This document shows positions 54,086 through 64,000 of a DNA stretch of 64,000 nucleotides, one piece after another; the stretch's first letter is position 1, and each line of letters begins with the position of its first letter. The position numbers and the translations under genes were made by a program. The stretch lies in the NCBI GenBank assembly GCA_017654935.2, contig CM065697.1:46112209-46176208 (forward strand). Reading direction: 5' to 3'. Source of the stretch: Phymorhynchus buccinoides. Lineage: Eukaryota; Mollusca; Gastropoda; Neogastropoda; Raphitomidae. Below the pieces are notes generated by a model, which was not told where the DNA came from, did no database searches, and saw only the letters and a program-made list of their open reading frames with translations.

Positions 54086-54949
54086 AGCATTCAAATTTTA
54101 GACTAGAGTCAGGCAAAAATGCCTAAGACTTTGTGTGAGCTTCACACACAGAAACCTCATGCACTTTTCCGCAAATTAGTCAAAGAAAGTAAGAAATAAG
54201 CAACAAAAAAAGTGTAAGAAATATTTTTCTTACTTTCTTTTATTTATTTGCGCGGATAAGTGCACGGGGTTTCCATGTGTAATGTGCACAAAGCCTTAAC
54301 TCTTTGGTTTCTGTATTTAGAGAAGTTTCAACTACTGTTCATTCCTGAGAACCTCTTTAGATGCTGAGTTTTATCCCGTTGATTCCTACAGGCCTCTTTT
54401 GCTCGTAATATCATGCAACATGATGCCACTGTTATTACTTTGCTCTTCTATAATTGCAATGCAATGAGTGTTTTTCTCTGTTCTTACTGGGGCAAGTATT
54501 GTTTGTGAAAGAGAAACAGGCTGCTGAAAACATGCCGCATATTCACAATAACATAACACCCTTTTATACAGTTTTACTCTCTCTGGAAACCCAGCAATAG
54601 GGAGATAGAGAGCTCTATAGCCCTATCCGACAACCAAGTAAGAAAGTTCGGACGAGTGATGTCCCTTGCGTGCCCTGGTGAGTTCCGGTCACACACACAC
54701 ATACAGTGACACACACGCACTCACGCGCGCGCACACTATGACAGTAAAGAGAAAGAGCCGCTGTAGCTCACTAGCTCGTAATCCGTCATGGTTTGCGAGT
54801 TTTCTGTGGGTTGTTAGTGCACTTTAACAAGTACTTTGCCGGAACTCACCTGCGACACACCAGAGCAGGGGCAGATAACGCTAATTGATCGAGTTTCGGG
54901 AAAGTGCTATAAAGCTAGGAATCTGCAGTTACTTCCATCAAAGATTCTA
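54086..54949. other. No gene seen
   Basis: Unique-looking DNA. 54130-54270 has a loose inverted repeat (GTGTGAGCTTCACACACAGA / GTTTCCATGTGTAATGTGCA region, with AAGAAAGTAAGAAATAAG mirrored by TTTCTTACTTTCTTTTATTT), possibly a foldback remnant. Confidence 0.4.
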
Positions 54950-55165
54950 AAAGGGTAAGATGGACTACTTAAGAAGTACGGCGAACCGGGCTGATAGAGT
55001 TATCGTTAGTGGGAACAGTACACCACACACAGTGGAGGCTATCTAAAAACTCAGACTGGAATTTGAACGGAGAATTCAACGTGTAAATGTGTACTGTTTT
55101 TAAGGGACATAACCAGTGTTTCTGTCCTCACTACTCGTATAGGGAAAAGCGACTGGATGTTAGTC
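54950..55165 (+). repeat. Dispersed repeat R4, copy 2
   Basis: Collinear with 12230-12450 through AAGATGGACTACTTAAGAAG, GGCTATCTAAAAACTCAGAC and TGTTTCTGTCCTCACTAC. Confidence 0.55.
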
Positions 55166-55494
55166 TTTTCTTTTCAGTGTCTGCTTCCATTCAACCTCAA
55201 AAGCGGTTCTCAGGAACGAAAGAGTTAATCGAGTCCGGCTTTGACCTCCAGACAGAAGGGGATGTAAACTGTACTAATCTGAAAAGATGGGCAAGAATTT
55301 GGCAAGGCGAAGATGCCCGACTTGGGGTACATCCCCACTTTCTCATGAGGTCTTTGTTTAGAATAGGGGAGAAGGAATAGGTAGAAAGAGAGAGAGGAGG
55401 GGCTATATACTTGTCTGACAATAACACTATTAACAGCCTTCAGAACACACCCACACCCACATACAAGAAAACACAAATGAACACACACGCACAG

Positions 55495-55875
55495 GACGGT
55501 GGCAGGGTGGCTAAGGCGTTCACATGCCAATTAAATGTGTGGCTGAGGTTCAAATCCAAGCTTCGTCCTTTCTTTCCAGTAAACGGGAAGCAATTGAAAT
55601 GAACACATGAGATCTTTTGACGGGGACTTAGAGCAAGTCTGACCCTTACCCATTACACACATAAAAAAAACCCACAGCAATGAAAAGTCAGTAACCGCAG
55701 GGTGATTCCTGCTGCCTGATAAGAACCAATTGATAGCTAGTTTCCCCGAGTCCACCACCCTCCAACCCCCCACCCCCACCTCCCAAAAAAGGTGCTGCGC
55801 TAGTGGCAATCCGCTCTCCATGTGGGAGCAGCCAAATTTCACAGTCTCCGTGACTAGAAAATAATATAAAAAACA
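55495..55875 (+). mobile_element. tRNA-derived SINE, complete copy
   Basis: Head with A box-like GTGGCAGGGTGGCTAAGG (55499-55516) and B box GGTTCAAATCC (55548-55558), body GACGGGGACTTAGAGCAAGT, and conserved 3' end GCTCTCCATGTGGGAGCAGC ... GTGACTAGAAAATA. ORFs on both strands here are spurious. Confidence 0.75.
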
Positions 55876-56344
55876 ACAACAACCAAACACGAATGACTTG
55901 AAAGAGCAGGCAAAAGGCTATCTAAGCCCATATGCCGTACCTCTGATATGATATGATGATATGCCAACACACACACACACAGTGCGAGAGAGAACAGAGA
56001 AAAAGACAGAGAGAGTGATGGGATAGAAACAGACTTAAACAAAAAGCTGGCTTTCAATCAAATCGAAACAATCATTCAGGATTTATGATATAACTATATT
56101 TCTTGGTGTATTACATATCTGAACAGTTTACATGATAATGAATAACAAATATAGGTTACGCTCTATTTTTCACAGAACCAGTACCATGGAAGCAGAGTAA
56201 ACATGACATAACGCACAAAGCAAGAAAACATCAAACGCATACATGCTCTCAGAAAAGATGGAAAAACAGATTCTAACAGCCTGGAGACAAGAAAACAGGT
56301 GAAATTCCCTTGTAACCATAGCGTACTAAAAGGAAAGATGTGCA
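55876..56344. other. No gene seen
   Basis: Short (CA)n at 55969-55981 and AT-rich DNA. Nothing is recognised. Confidence 0.35.
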
Positions 56345-56348
56345 TTAA

Positions 56349-56540
56349 CCCTTTCACCGCCAGTCATTGTTTTAGCCGAAACACACCATTAAGCTTAACT
56401 GGGTAGAGAAAAAAATCTGCAATACTGCGAATTCCTCTGTGACATTATATAACATTAGGCCTATCCTTACCTCCCAAAATTAAGAAAATAGGGTCTTTGG
56501 ATAACAGGCCTTGATTTGATGTCTTTTAGTGACATGGGTG
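56349..56540. mobile_element. piggyBac-like MITE, copy 3 (right end lost)
   Basis: TTAA at 56345-56348 then CCCTTTCACCGCCAGTCATT. The interior matches copy 1 through GGGTCTTTGGATAA and TTTTAGTGACATGGGTGT, where similarity stops. Confidence 0.7.
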
Positions 56541-56634
56541 TTAAACACAAAAACTGATTGATCTTTGTCAATACTGCTACTGTACTACTACTACATCCTT
56601 TCCGGATTACGGTTGTTGCTTGTTGTCATACCCT

Positions 56635-56790
56635 GACTAAAAGACTCCAGGGATCATCCCAACAGCAGAAGCACTTGAACACTATGGTATCGTACAAGCG
56701 CATCGGCTACGGATGTGAACATTACGTGTGTGACCGTTTTTGATTACGCCGCCATGTAGGCAGCCACACTCCAACTTCAGGGAATCTGGA
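56635..56790 (+). repeat. Dispersed repeat R1, copy 4
   Basis: AGACTCCAGGGATCATCCCA ... GTGTGTGACCGTTTTTGATT ... ATGTAGGCAGCCACACTCCA. Confidence 0.65.
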
Positions 56791-57089
56791 TTCAGGGAAT
56801 CTGTAATATAAGCCTTGCCAATTTTTTTTAGATAAGAATATTAACGTTAAAAACTCCACCAATGGTATCAATTGGTAAACTTTGGATAAGAAAAACTGCC
56901 CTCAACAACTCAACAAGCATCAATTTGATTGGGTTTACCATTTCTCAATTGTCTTTGAAATCTGAAGATTATTTTATTAATTACATACACAGAAGCACTG
57001 GTTAGATGTTTCATTCAAAGTTGCCAATTTGATGTTGGACAAAGTTGAATTTGTCGTTGGACAATGCAACTGTTTATGAGATACGGTAT

Positions 57090-57436
57090 CAGGGCCGGAC
57101 CTACGGGGCTTAGGGGGCTGCAGCCCCCACCCTTTTTTCACAAAAAAGAAGAGATTAATGTTGCCAAGCGGCAGCTAAATTTCCTCGCAGGCTATACCTA
57201 GCACTCATCAGCACCACCAGTTGATGTGTACTTAATGGTTCAAAACATGTTTCAATAGGGGTATGAACAGTAATGGCATTAGTCCTTTATTTCATGCCCA
57301 GATTGCACTATTTTGCTTCTCGGATTTAAACATGTTCCGGGGGAGCATGCCCCAGGACCCACCCCCCTAGGGGTCTTGGTGCTTCGCACCTTCGAAGAAT
57401 TAGCCCCCACCCCTTAAAAACTTAGGTCCGGTCCTG
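57090..57436. mobile_element. MITE with CAGGGCCGGACCTA ends
   Basis: Left CAGGGCCGGACCTA and right TAGGTCCGGTCCTG are inverted, with further inverted GGGGGCTGCAGCCCCC-type content. GGTAT at 57085-57089 and 57437-57441 may be a 5-bp TSD. A CAGGG terminus is seen in hAT-like MITEs, but those use 8-bp duplications, so the assignment is open. Confidence 0.65.
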
Positions 57437-58386
57437 GGTATGTTGTTATATGCATATACACCACTGTTCAAACAGAGCTAATCAATCTTACACCGAGCTA
57501 TGCGCATTTTACACAGTATTCATTATTCAATTTATGATATGGTATAACATCAAAATTATTATTCACATGATGTCATGAAACTAATGCTGGATGTATTGCA
57601 GTGTGGCCATCCACAAACACATGGTGAAAATACACTTTTATTTTGATGTTATTGTCAAAATGACTGAGATGGTAATATGAAAACAGGTCTTTGGTAAACG
57701 ATACAATCTTGAACCGTAACGTAACAAGATCTTGCTTGAGATACTTAGAATAAGCACAAACAGTACTTGCATATTATAAAAGAATTGATGAAAAAACCCT
57801 GTTCAAATTCAGCAATTGAATCAGAGCGCAAGTGGGGAGAACGACATGAAATATTAAATTCAGATATCGATTTAAAAACAAAAAGTAAAACAAAGACTGA
57901 CTGATTGTTGTTAGCAATATTGCTAAAAAGTATGGTTGTAATCAAAATCTTAAAACAAGTCACAAGAGTAACTTTCATTGAAGACAAGAGTTTGGAAACA
58001 ACGTGGGAGAAATACTTAAGACTAGGTACAATTTGGTAAAACAAATGAAAAAGCATCAACAAAAACACACACAATCAGAAGAAACAAACTTACAGTTCTA
58101 AGCATCTACACAAATCAATCCAAAATAAAGTGTAAACCAAACAAATATTAACAGAAAAAAAGAATATTTGCCCTATTTAGAGGCAACAGTCATCATAAAC
58201 CTATACCAGCAATAATTGATAAAGCAGACAAAATGAAATTTGCACACTTTTCTTTTCTTTTTTTTTAAAGCACAAGTTTCACAGGGAAAAACCCCAATTT
58301 GAAGCCAGAAAGTGATAAATACAAATATCCTACTAAATGTAGCCAGTTTTATTGTATTCTGAATATTTAGGAAAGAAGCATTACCA
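57437..58386. other. No gene seen; AT-rich
   Basis: About 950 bp of AT-rich sequence. The 109-codon minus ORF at 57745-58074 has no domain, is leucine/phenylalanine-rich by composition and is not supported. Confidence 0.4.
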
Positions 58387-58802
58387 TATGTGACCCAGCA
58401 CCACGACAGGGACATTAAGTCGCTGGGCTAGTTTTTTATAACAGGATTGCAAAGTCAAAAATATCATTTTTGTCCATTTTGAGTTAAGGGCATTTTTGTG
58501 TTCTCTAGCATTTTACCTTTCATATTTATAAAGGATAATATTTAATATGGTCTTATAAGTGTCTTAAAGCGAGTAGGTCAATGCATTTTCTTCAGCTAGG
58601 CTAGATTTAGACTATGTTTTATCAAAATGGCCGACACTCACCCTACTAACTTTAAATATTGATAACTCTGGCACAGAAAAATATACAAGAACAGCTCTTG
58701 CATCATTAGAAGGAGGATTGTCTGAAGTTTTGAAATGCATAATTTTCTCAGAATGGTCATTTTGACACTTAATGTCCCTTTCATGGTGTTGGGTGACATG
58801 TC
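58387..58802. mobile_element. MITE with GTGACCCAGCACCA ends
   Basis: Left ATGTGACCCAGCACCACGAC...GGGACATTAAG is mirrored by CTTAATGTCCC...CATGGTGTTGGGTGACAT. The 416-bp element has no ORF. Confidence 0.65.
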
Positions 58803-59070
58803 TGATAATACACCTAGCAAGGTTGTTTTTTTACAGTGCACTTAAAGATTGAACATTTATGAACACTGAACTATGCCATTAGTACTTTCTCCCATAAATT
58901 GACAAAAGCACATGTCAGTAGGTAGATAGGTAGGTAGTTGAGGGACTGACTCAATAGCCAATAGGCCTTGCCGTCTTTACAACGTCCCTTTAAATCATGT
59001 GTACATTGTACTGTATAAAAGTTGTGTTCGTGCTTTCTATTTATCAAAATCTAAAAAAAACAATTCTTTT

Positions 59071-59587
59071 AAAGGGGCACCCTGACGGATGAGTTTTTGC
59101 AATAAACACGTCAAGATCACCAGGAAAACACCCTTTACAGAGATCGCAACACTCACTTTGCTCTGGTTTCCTTGAAATCAAACCGTCACATCCGCGATTC
59201 CTCCTTGGCGGAGATGCTGGAAGATAAATTATTTCAGTGCATGCCTTCTCTTTTCTAATGGCCGCCTGAGTCGCTTAGACCAAATCACAAAATTTCGACA
59301 ATACCAGCCTTTTTATTTACAGTTTACCAAAAGGAGTTTCGCTCACAACAAAGGAAATAGCTCAATTTTGTTTTTACTGCACTACAAACAAGAAAAAGCA
59401 TCAACCAGTGTCCTCCACCCACCCTGTCCAAAATGGCTTCTCTCTCTGGCAAATCCGCCAAGGAGGAATCGCCGTTTTGACTTATAAGAAACCAGAGCAA
59501 AAAGAGTGTTCCGATCCTTGAAAAGGCTGTCTTTCTGGTGATCTCAACGTATTTCTTGCAAAAACTCATCCATCAGGGTGTCCTTTT
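59071..59587. mobile_element. Long-TIR MITE, copy 3 (both ends present)
   Basis: Left AAAGGGGCACCCTGACGGAT, right CATCCATCAGGGTGTCCTTT; interior as copies 1 and 2, with more divergence. Confidence 0.75.
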
Positions 59588-60264
59588 ATGTTTTTGATCA
59601 TAGTCTGGAGTTTTTAAAAAAATGTTCTTACATGTATTAGCATGCAGTAGAATATGTCAAACAAACCATCACTGATTTTGACCTGTACAAAACGTTAAAT
59701 ACAAGTAAAGGAAACACATTTGGACGACTCCGGAAATCAGAATGCTGGCAAGAAAAATGAGACAATTTATAAACAAGACTTGAATTCTAAACAATTCTGC
59801 ACAAAGAAATAGGGACAAAAGGACATATTATCACTTTAACAATGGTAATTTAGGAGAAAAATACAAAACAAAAACCAACAACAAAAACATAAGCATGGTT
59901 AGAAGGTAACATGGGTACACATTATGAGACATTTCACACAACCCATTTTCCTGCATTTTATATTTAAATCTAGAGAATGAACAGACTTCTTGACAATTAT
60001 TTCATACAATATTACATTTCATTTTTCGATACTGTTTTTGTGACACTTGTTATCATTTAGACGTGCCACAATTTTTTAAATTTAAATTTTTTAATAAACA
60101 TATTATTTAGATGCGCAATATTTATTTTTCAACATTTGTTATCATTAAGAAGTACAACATTCTTTTTCAAGATATGACTAGTCTACTTTTTAATTTTAAA
60201 AAAATTTAAACTGATTCATCGGGATTAGTTGTTTGACTAGTTGGACCGAAAACCGGGTATTTTT
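59588..60264. other. No gene seen; AT-rich
   Basis: AT-rich with several imperfect ATTTTTCA / TTGTTATCATT motifs at 60020-60180. No coding signal. Confidence 0.4.
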
Positions 60265-60595
60265 TTGGTATTTGGTATATTCTAGTCACAGAGACTTATC
60301 TCTGTGAAATTCTGACTGCTCTCCCCCGGAGAGTGCATCGCAGCAAGTGCAGCGCCTACCCAATTTATAAAAATAAAGTCTTACCGACTTTCAACTGCCA
60401 TGGGATTTTACGTGCGTAAAGCGCACGGGTCAGACTAGCTTTAAGTCCCCATCCGAAGGACTCGACGTTCAGTTCGATTTTTCTGTTAAACAGACAAGAA
60501 AGGGCGAGGCCGGGATTCAAACCCGGGTCACTCACGCTGCAGTCACGCATTACATTTGGCAGGCGAACGTCTTAATTAACCACTCTGCCACCTTT
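60265..60595 (-). mobile_element. tRNA-derived SINE, complete copy
   Basis: Minus strand: A box TGGCAGAGTGG (60580-60590), B box GGTTTGAATCC (60513-60523), GGCGAGGC downstream, and 3' end GGAGAGCAGTCAGAATTTCA ... GTGACTAGAATATACC. The ~60-bp A-B distance fits a tRNA with a long variable arm (Leu/Ser type). Confidence 0.8.
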
Positions 60596-61929
60596 CTCCC
60601 TGCACTGAACAAGCGATAGATAACAGATGAGTGTCTTTTTGTCCTGTGCATTCTTTGAATGCTTGAAAGAGAGAGGCAGGGAGGTGGGAGATAAGCAGGC
60701 AGAGAAAACAAATCGTTGAGAGAAAGAAGATCTGGGAATGGTCAAGTAGACCTGATAAATAATCCTAAGACAAACTTGTATAAATTTACAACTATAAATT
60801 CCATTGCCTTCATTTCAATATGTCTATAATAATTAAATGTATCAATCTGCAAATTTAAAATCACACTCCCCAAGGCAAAAGTTGACAGGGCAATATTAGC
60901 TTGAAGAAAACACCACAGCAGACGAGAGTCTACTTGCTACTCCAAGCAATGAACCCAAAGTAAGAAAAGCTTAAATCCTGCGTAACAAACAAAGCAAAAC
61001 GCTTTGATGTAATTTGTCAATGAAGCGACACACAACCATTTCTGCAAACACATTTACTGGAAAAGGAGAATAATATCACTCAACACAATCGCTGAAAAAC
61101 AAGAGAGAAAAACCAACAAACTTGTCAGACACGACCACAGAAATGCGAACAATCTATCACAAAACACCACTAAATTCACAATGTTTAGTCTTTTTTCCCT
61201 TCTATATGTGGACCACTAATTCATATGAATTCCTATAATTAGAATTTAAAAGAAAATATTCAAAGTAGATGCTACAAATATGAAACACGGTTTGTGCTTT
61301 TCAGATATCTGTAGTTTCTTTCTAAAAGACTGTTCTGGTTTTCTGTCTTTCTTTCTTTCTACCCGTTCTTTTGAACATGGTTTATATCCCTCTGACCCTA
61401 TAACCCTGACGCCCTAGCACTCTGAACAAGAATCGTTCCCCAGATCCCTAGCCATGGGGACTAACTCCGAACATCACATCGAATCTCATAATTAAACAAA
61501 TCACCCAGAATAAAGTATAACTCACCTTTAATTTCTGAAAGATGCATATTGAATAGCACTGATGATATTTTCATTGGAAAGCTAACACACTGTCACACCA
61601 CAAACCATGAATTGGAATCAAAAATCCGTAATGGCGCTCCAAACATCCCACCGGGTCATCACTGCCCTCTTCACGTCAAAAAACAAAACAATGTTGGCGA
61701 AACTTTGAAAAATCTTTTAAAAAAGACTACTGGGTGGTTTCCCTTGCTCTAAAGACAAAAACGGAAGAGGAAGAGTCAGGAACAGGAAGACATAACTTAA
61801 TATATTGCATTGTGGGCAGGGGGAAAGCGAAAGTGAAAGTACTAGACCTGCTGTTCAGCGGCCGCGATCGTGCGTTACGGGAACCAGGGAAGGAAACATT
61901 TTCGCGATCGTGCATTTCCGGGAGTTAAA
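60596..61929. other. No gene seen
   Basis: AT-rich DNA without recognisable repeats or domains. 61860-61920 has two GCGATCGTGC motifs in a short GC-richer patch. Confidence 0.4.
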
Positions 61930-62836
61930 GGGTTAATAATAAATCTTAAAAATATAATTTAAGGTACAATTTAAGAAACTTTGTTTCTTTGTCGGTTTTA
62001 AGTATTCTTTGTTTGTGTGCGCTTCGCTCATTATTTTAGTCCCACCGGTCTGCTTAATGTCCCAACAAATATTTTGCAGTTTAAAAATATGCCGAAATCT
62101 TTATGCATTCCCCACGTAATATATAAAAAAAAGCAGCTCCAAAACTTTGAACCTTTACATCTACATCACAATGTTTTAGAAATCTAATAAAAATTCATGT
62201 TTCATGAACATGTATTCATTAAAATTATTTTTTTTTTAAACAGTATAATTTCCACACAGGTTTAACGCTCACATGTTATATGTCTGTCAACATCAATGTC
62301 ACATTTTGTTCTAATAAATGTAAGCAATCATGCATGATGAATAGTAATATGCTACCTCACAGCGCAATGCATATTAAAACACATATTTAACGATCAATAC
62401 ATTTCATAAAACGACAACAAAATTACGACCCAAAAAAGGTTTTTATCTCTGCTGCCTTCATTTTTTCTTAGCTGTATTGCCTCAAAACTGTTCAGTGCCT
62501 GAAGAAAAGTGGAGGAGACAGGAAAAAAGGCATGATGACGATAAAGATGATGTGCTGCTTATTCACATTGCCTCAAAACTGCTTCGCAATTCATTGTTTA
62601 AAAGAGAGAAAAACACTCAACCAGATACAGATTGAAAACGAAGAAATGATGACAATGAATATAAATGGATGCTCACAGTGCTAGTTCTCCCTCGCATCAG
62701 CGTTCTTTGCCCTTCTTTACCCATGTCAAAAACCTAAAAAAAACTAACCAAAATTGACAGAAATCCTGCAAACAAATTGTGAAGAAACGAACATTGATTT
62801 CAAATCATGTAGAACACTTACGTTAACTATGTAGCG
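61930..62836. other. No gene seen
   Basis: AT-rich, no supported feature. Short repeated ATTGCCTCAAAACTG at 62476 and 62568. Confidence 0.4.
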
Positions 62837-63072
62837 TTCTTCTGCGTTCCCGGGTCATAGTGGGTACGTATGTGTCCGTTTTCCAGCTTTCACTGGTGTC
62901 CTCGCTGCATTCAGCCGACACATTCTGATTTCGGAGGAGCTCGAAGGAGAAAACTATACGGAAGATTTTTTTTGGAAAAAAAGGCAGGAGAATGGGCCAA
63001 AAGTCTAGAAGGTGGGCACTATTTGTACGGAAGACACCCCTTCCCCCTCGGTATCCCCATGGGGGGGGGATG
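62837..63072 (+). repeat. Dispersed repeat R2, copy 4
   Basis: TCTGCGTTCCCGGGTCATAG ... CAGCCGACACATTCTGATTT ... GGTATCCCCATGGGG. Confidence 0.65.
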
Positions 63073-64000
63073 TAGCTTCATCCAACATTTTAAAATCAAG
63101 ACTTGTTACAATTAAAAATCCATTATTAGCCAAACATGACATGGTTGTTACATTTTAATGATCAAGAGAAATGAAAAAGAGAAACTACTCAATTAACACA
63201 AAAACAACACAAAAAAGACCCCCATGCCCTAGACACCCAAATCATCGATGAACATGGAGGAAAAGCCTAGACACATGGAAAAATCTACAACTAACAGACC
63301 ATTGTCTATAAATAATAAAGCGCTACTCACCAAGCTGTAAATTATCAACCAACACATCAAGATAAAATTAGATTGATAGAAGTCACAACGCGTGAGTGAG
63401 ATCACAAGATGAAATATCAGAAGCTTCTGAAGAAGACGAACAAGGCATAGTTAGCATTAAAAAAGCAACAAATTAAATTAAAATTGTAATCAATTAAGGC
63501 AAGAGGACAAGGCAAAAAAAGACAAGGCAGTTATGTTAGTACCATCACCAAACACAAGATTTGTTATATAACAAATTGATATATTTCATGTTTTTATATT
63601 TCTGTGCCCAAATGGGGTATGAAATAAATTTCTTGCCTTCTTGCCTGAGAACAGAGAACGATCGATTTAAACAAATCAACATTTTTTTTAAAGGGACAGT
63701 GTGTTTGTGTGTGTGTGTGTGCGTGTGCGCTGTACGCATGAGTGTGTGTCACTCGATGAGTGCATAAGTGAGTGTGCGCACTATAAGAATGAATATACAG
63801 AAATAGAAAATAAAATCAAACACCGTCCATTAAAGCATTCACAACTACTTGTAAAATCAAAATTTAGCAATTAAAATATGATAAGTGAAAAGACACCAAC
63901 AATTACGTAAAAACTAATATCAGAGAATTGCTAGACACAACCTTTCATCACACTCTCTTTTTTTTTTTTAAGTCTGTAAGCAAGAGATTGTAACTAAACA
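63073..64000. other. No gene seen; AT-rich, short (GT)n
   Basis: (GT)n at 63703-63722. Otherwise AT-rich with no coding or RNA gene signal. Confidence 0.45.

Noticed and set aside
57745..58074. 109-codon minus-strand ORF
   Set aside because: Phe/Leu/Ile-rich by AT composition, with no domain or neighbouring signal.
60510..60592. Candidate tRNA-Leu/Ser gene on the minus strand
   Set aside because: A and B boxes are present but the cloverleaf is not closed and the sequence continues into a SINE body seen elsewhere.

Overview
Eukaryotic nuclear DNA, most likely from a mollusc and probably a marine gastropod. The evidence is indirect: very dense (CA/GT)n, (CT/GA)n and poly-G tracts, many dispersed invertebrate-type repeats, LINE tails of the form AAAGCGC...CGCTATATAAAT(TATT)n, and almost no host coding sequence. 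There are no bacterial-style operons, rRNAs or CRISPR arrays. One scaffold gap of exactly 500 N lies at 14600-15099. All coordinates and comparisons were made by eye.

Region by region. 1-1083 holds a LINE reverse-transcriptase fragment joined to a MITE with long terminal inverted repeats (TIRs); the same composite recurs at 25659-26683. 2.5-5.9 kb has dispersed repeats, a 694-bp inverted-repeat transposon with a 5-bp target-site duplication (TSD), and CA microsatellites. 5.9-7.8 kb is a minus-strand LINE with an internal deletion and a tandem 103-bp array at its 5' end. 7.8-14.6 kb is repeats and microsatellites, including a TTAA-flanked piggyBac-like MITE.

15.1-22.0 kb, right of the gap, is the main feature: a Polinton/Maverick-like element. 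It encodes a protein-primed family B DNA polymerase and a retroviral-type integrase, both minus strand and each broken by one frameshift. Two small putative membrane proteins lie beside the integrase, two overlapping small genes run divergently, a coiled-coil/hydrophobic protein emerges from the gap, and an array of AACTT motifs sits at the right end. No capsid, packaging ATPase or maturation protease is visible. The genes look like a self-replicating and self-integrating module (polymerase copies, integrase inserts) with unknown membrane-associated accessory proteins.

22-41 kb is a graveyard of LINE fragments (CR1/L2-like, Jockey-like, L1-like endonuclease), foldback elements and minisatellites. 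It includes a palindromic element with telomere-type (CCCTAA)n at its centre and a clean 5-bp TSD. 41.7-43.2 kb carries the only candidate host gene, a signal-peptide and Ig-domain membrane protein that appears broken downstream. 44.3-50.5 kb is a young, complete but non-autonomous LTR retrotransposon on the minus strand, inserted in an ATC microsatellite; one intact 725-aa ORF joins Gag, protease and an integrase remnant without reverse transcriptase. 50.5-64 kb has further LINE tails, tRNA-derived SINEs, MITEs and long AT-rich stretches with no recognisable gene.
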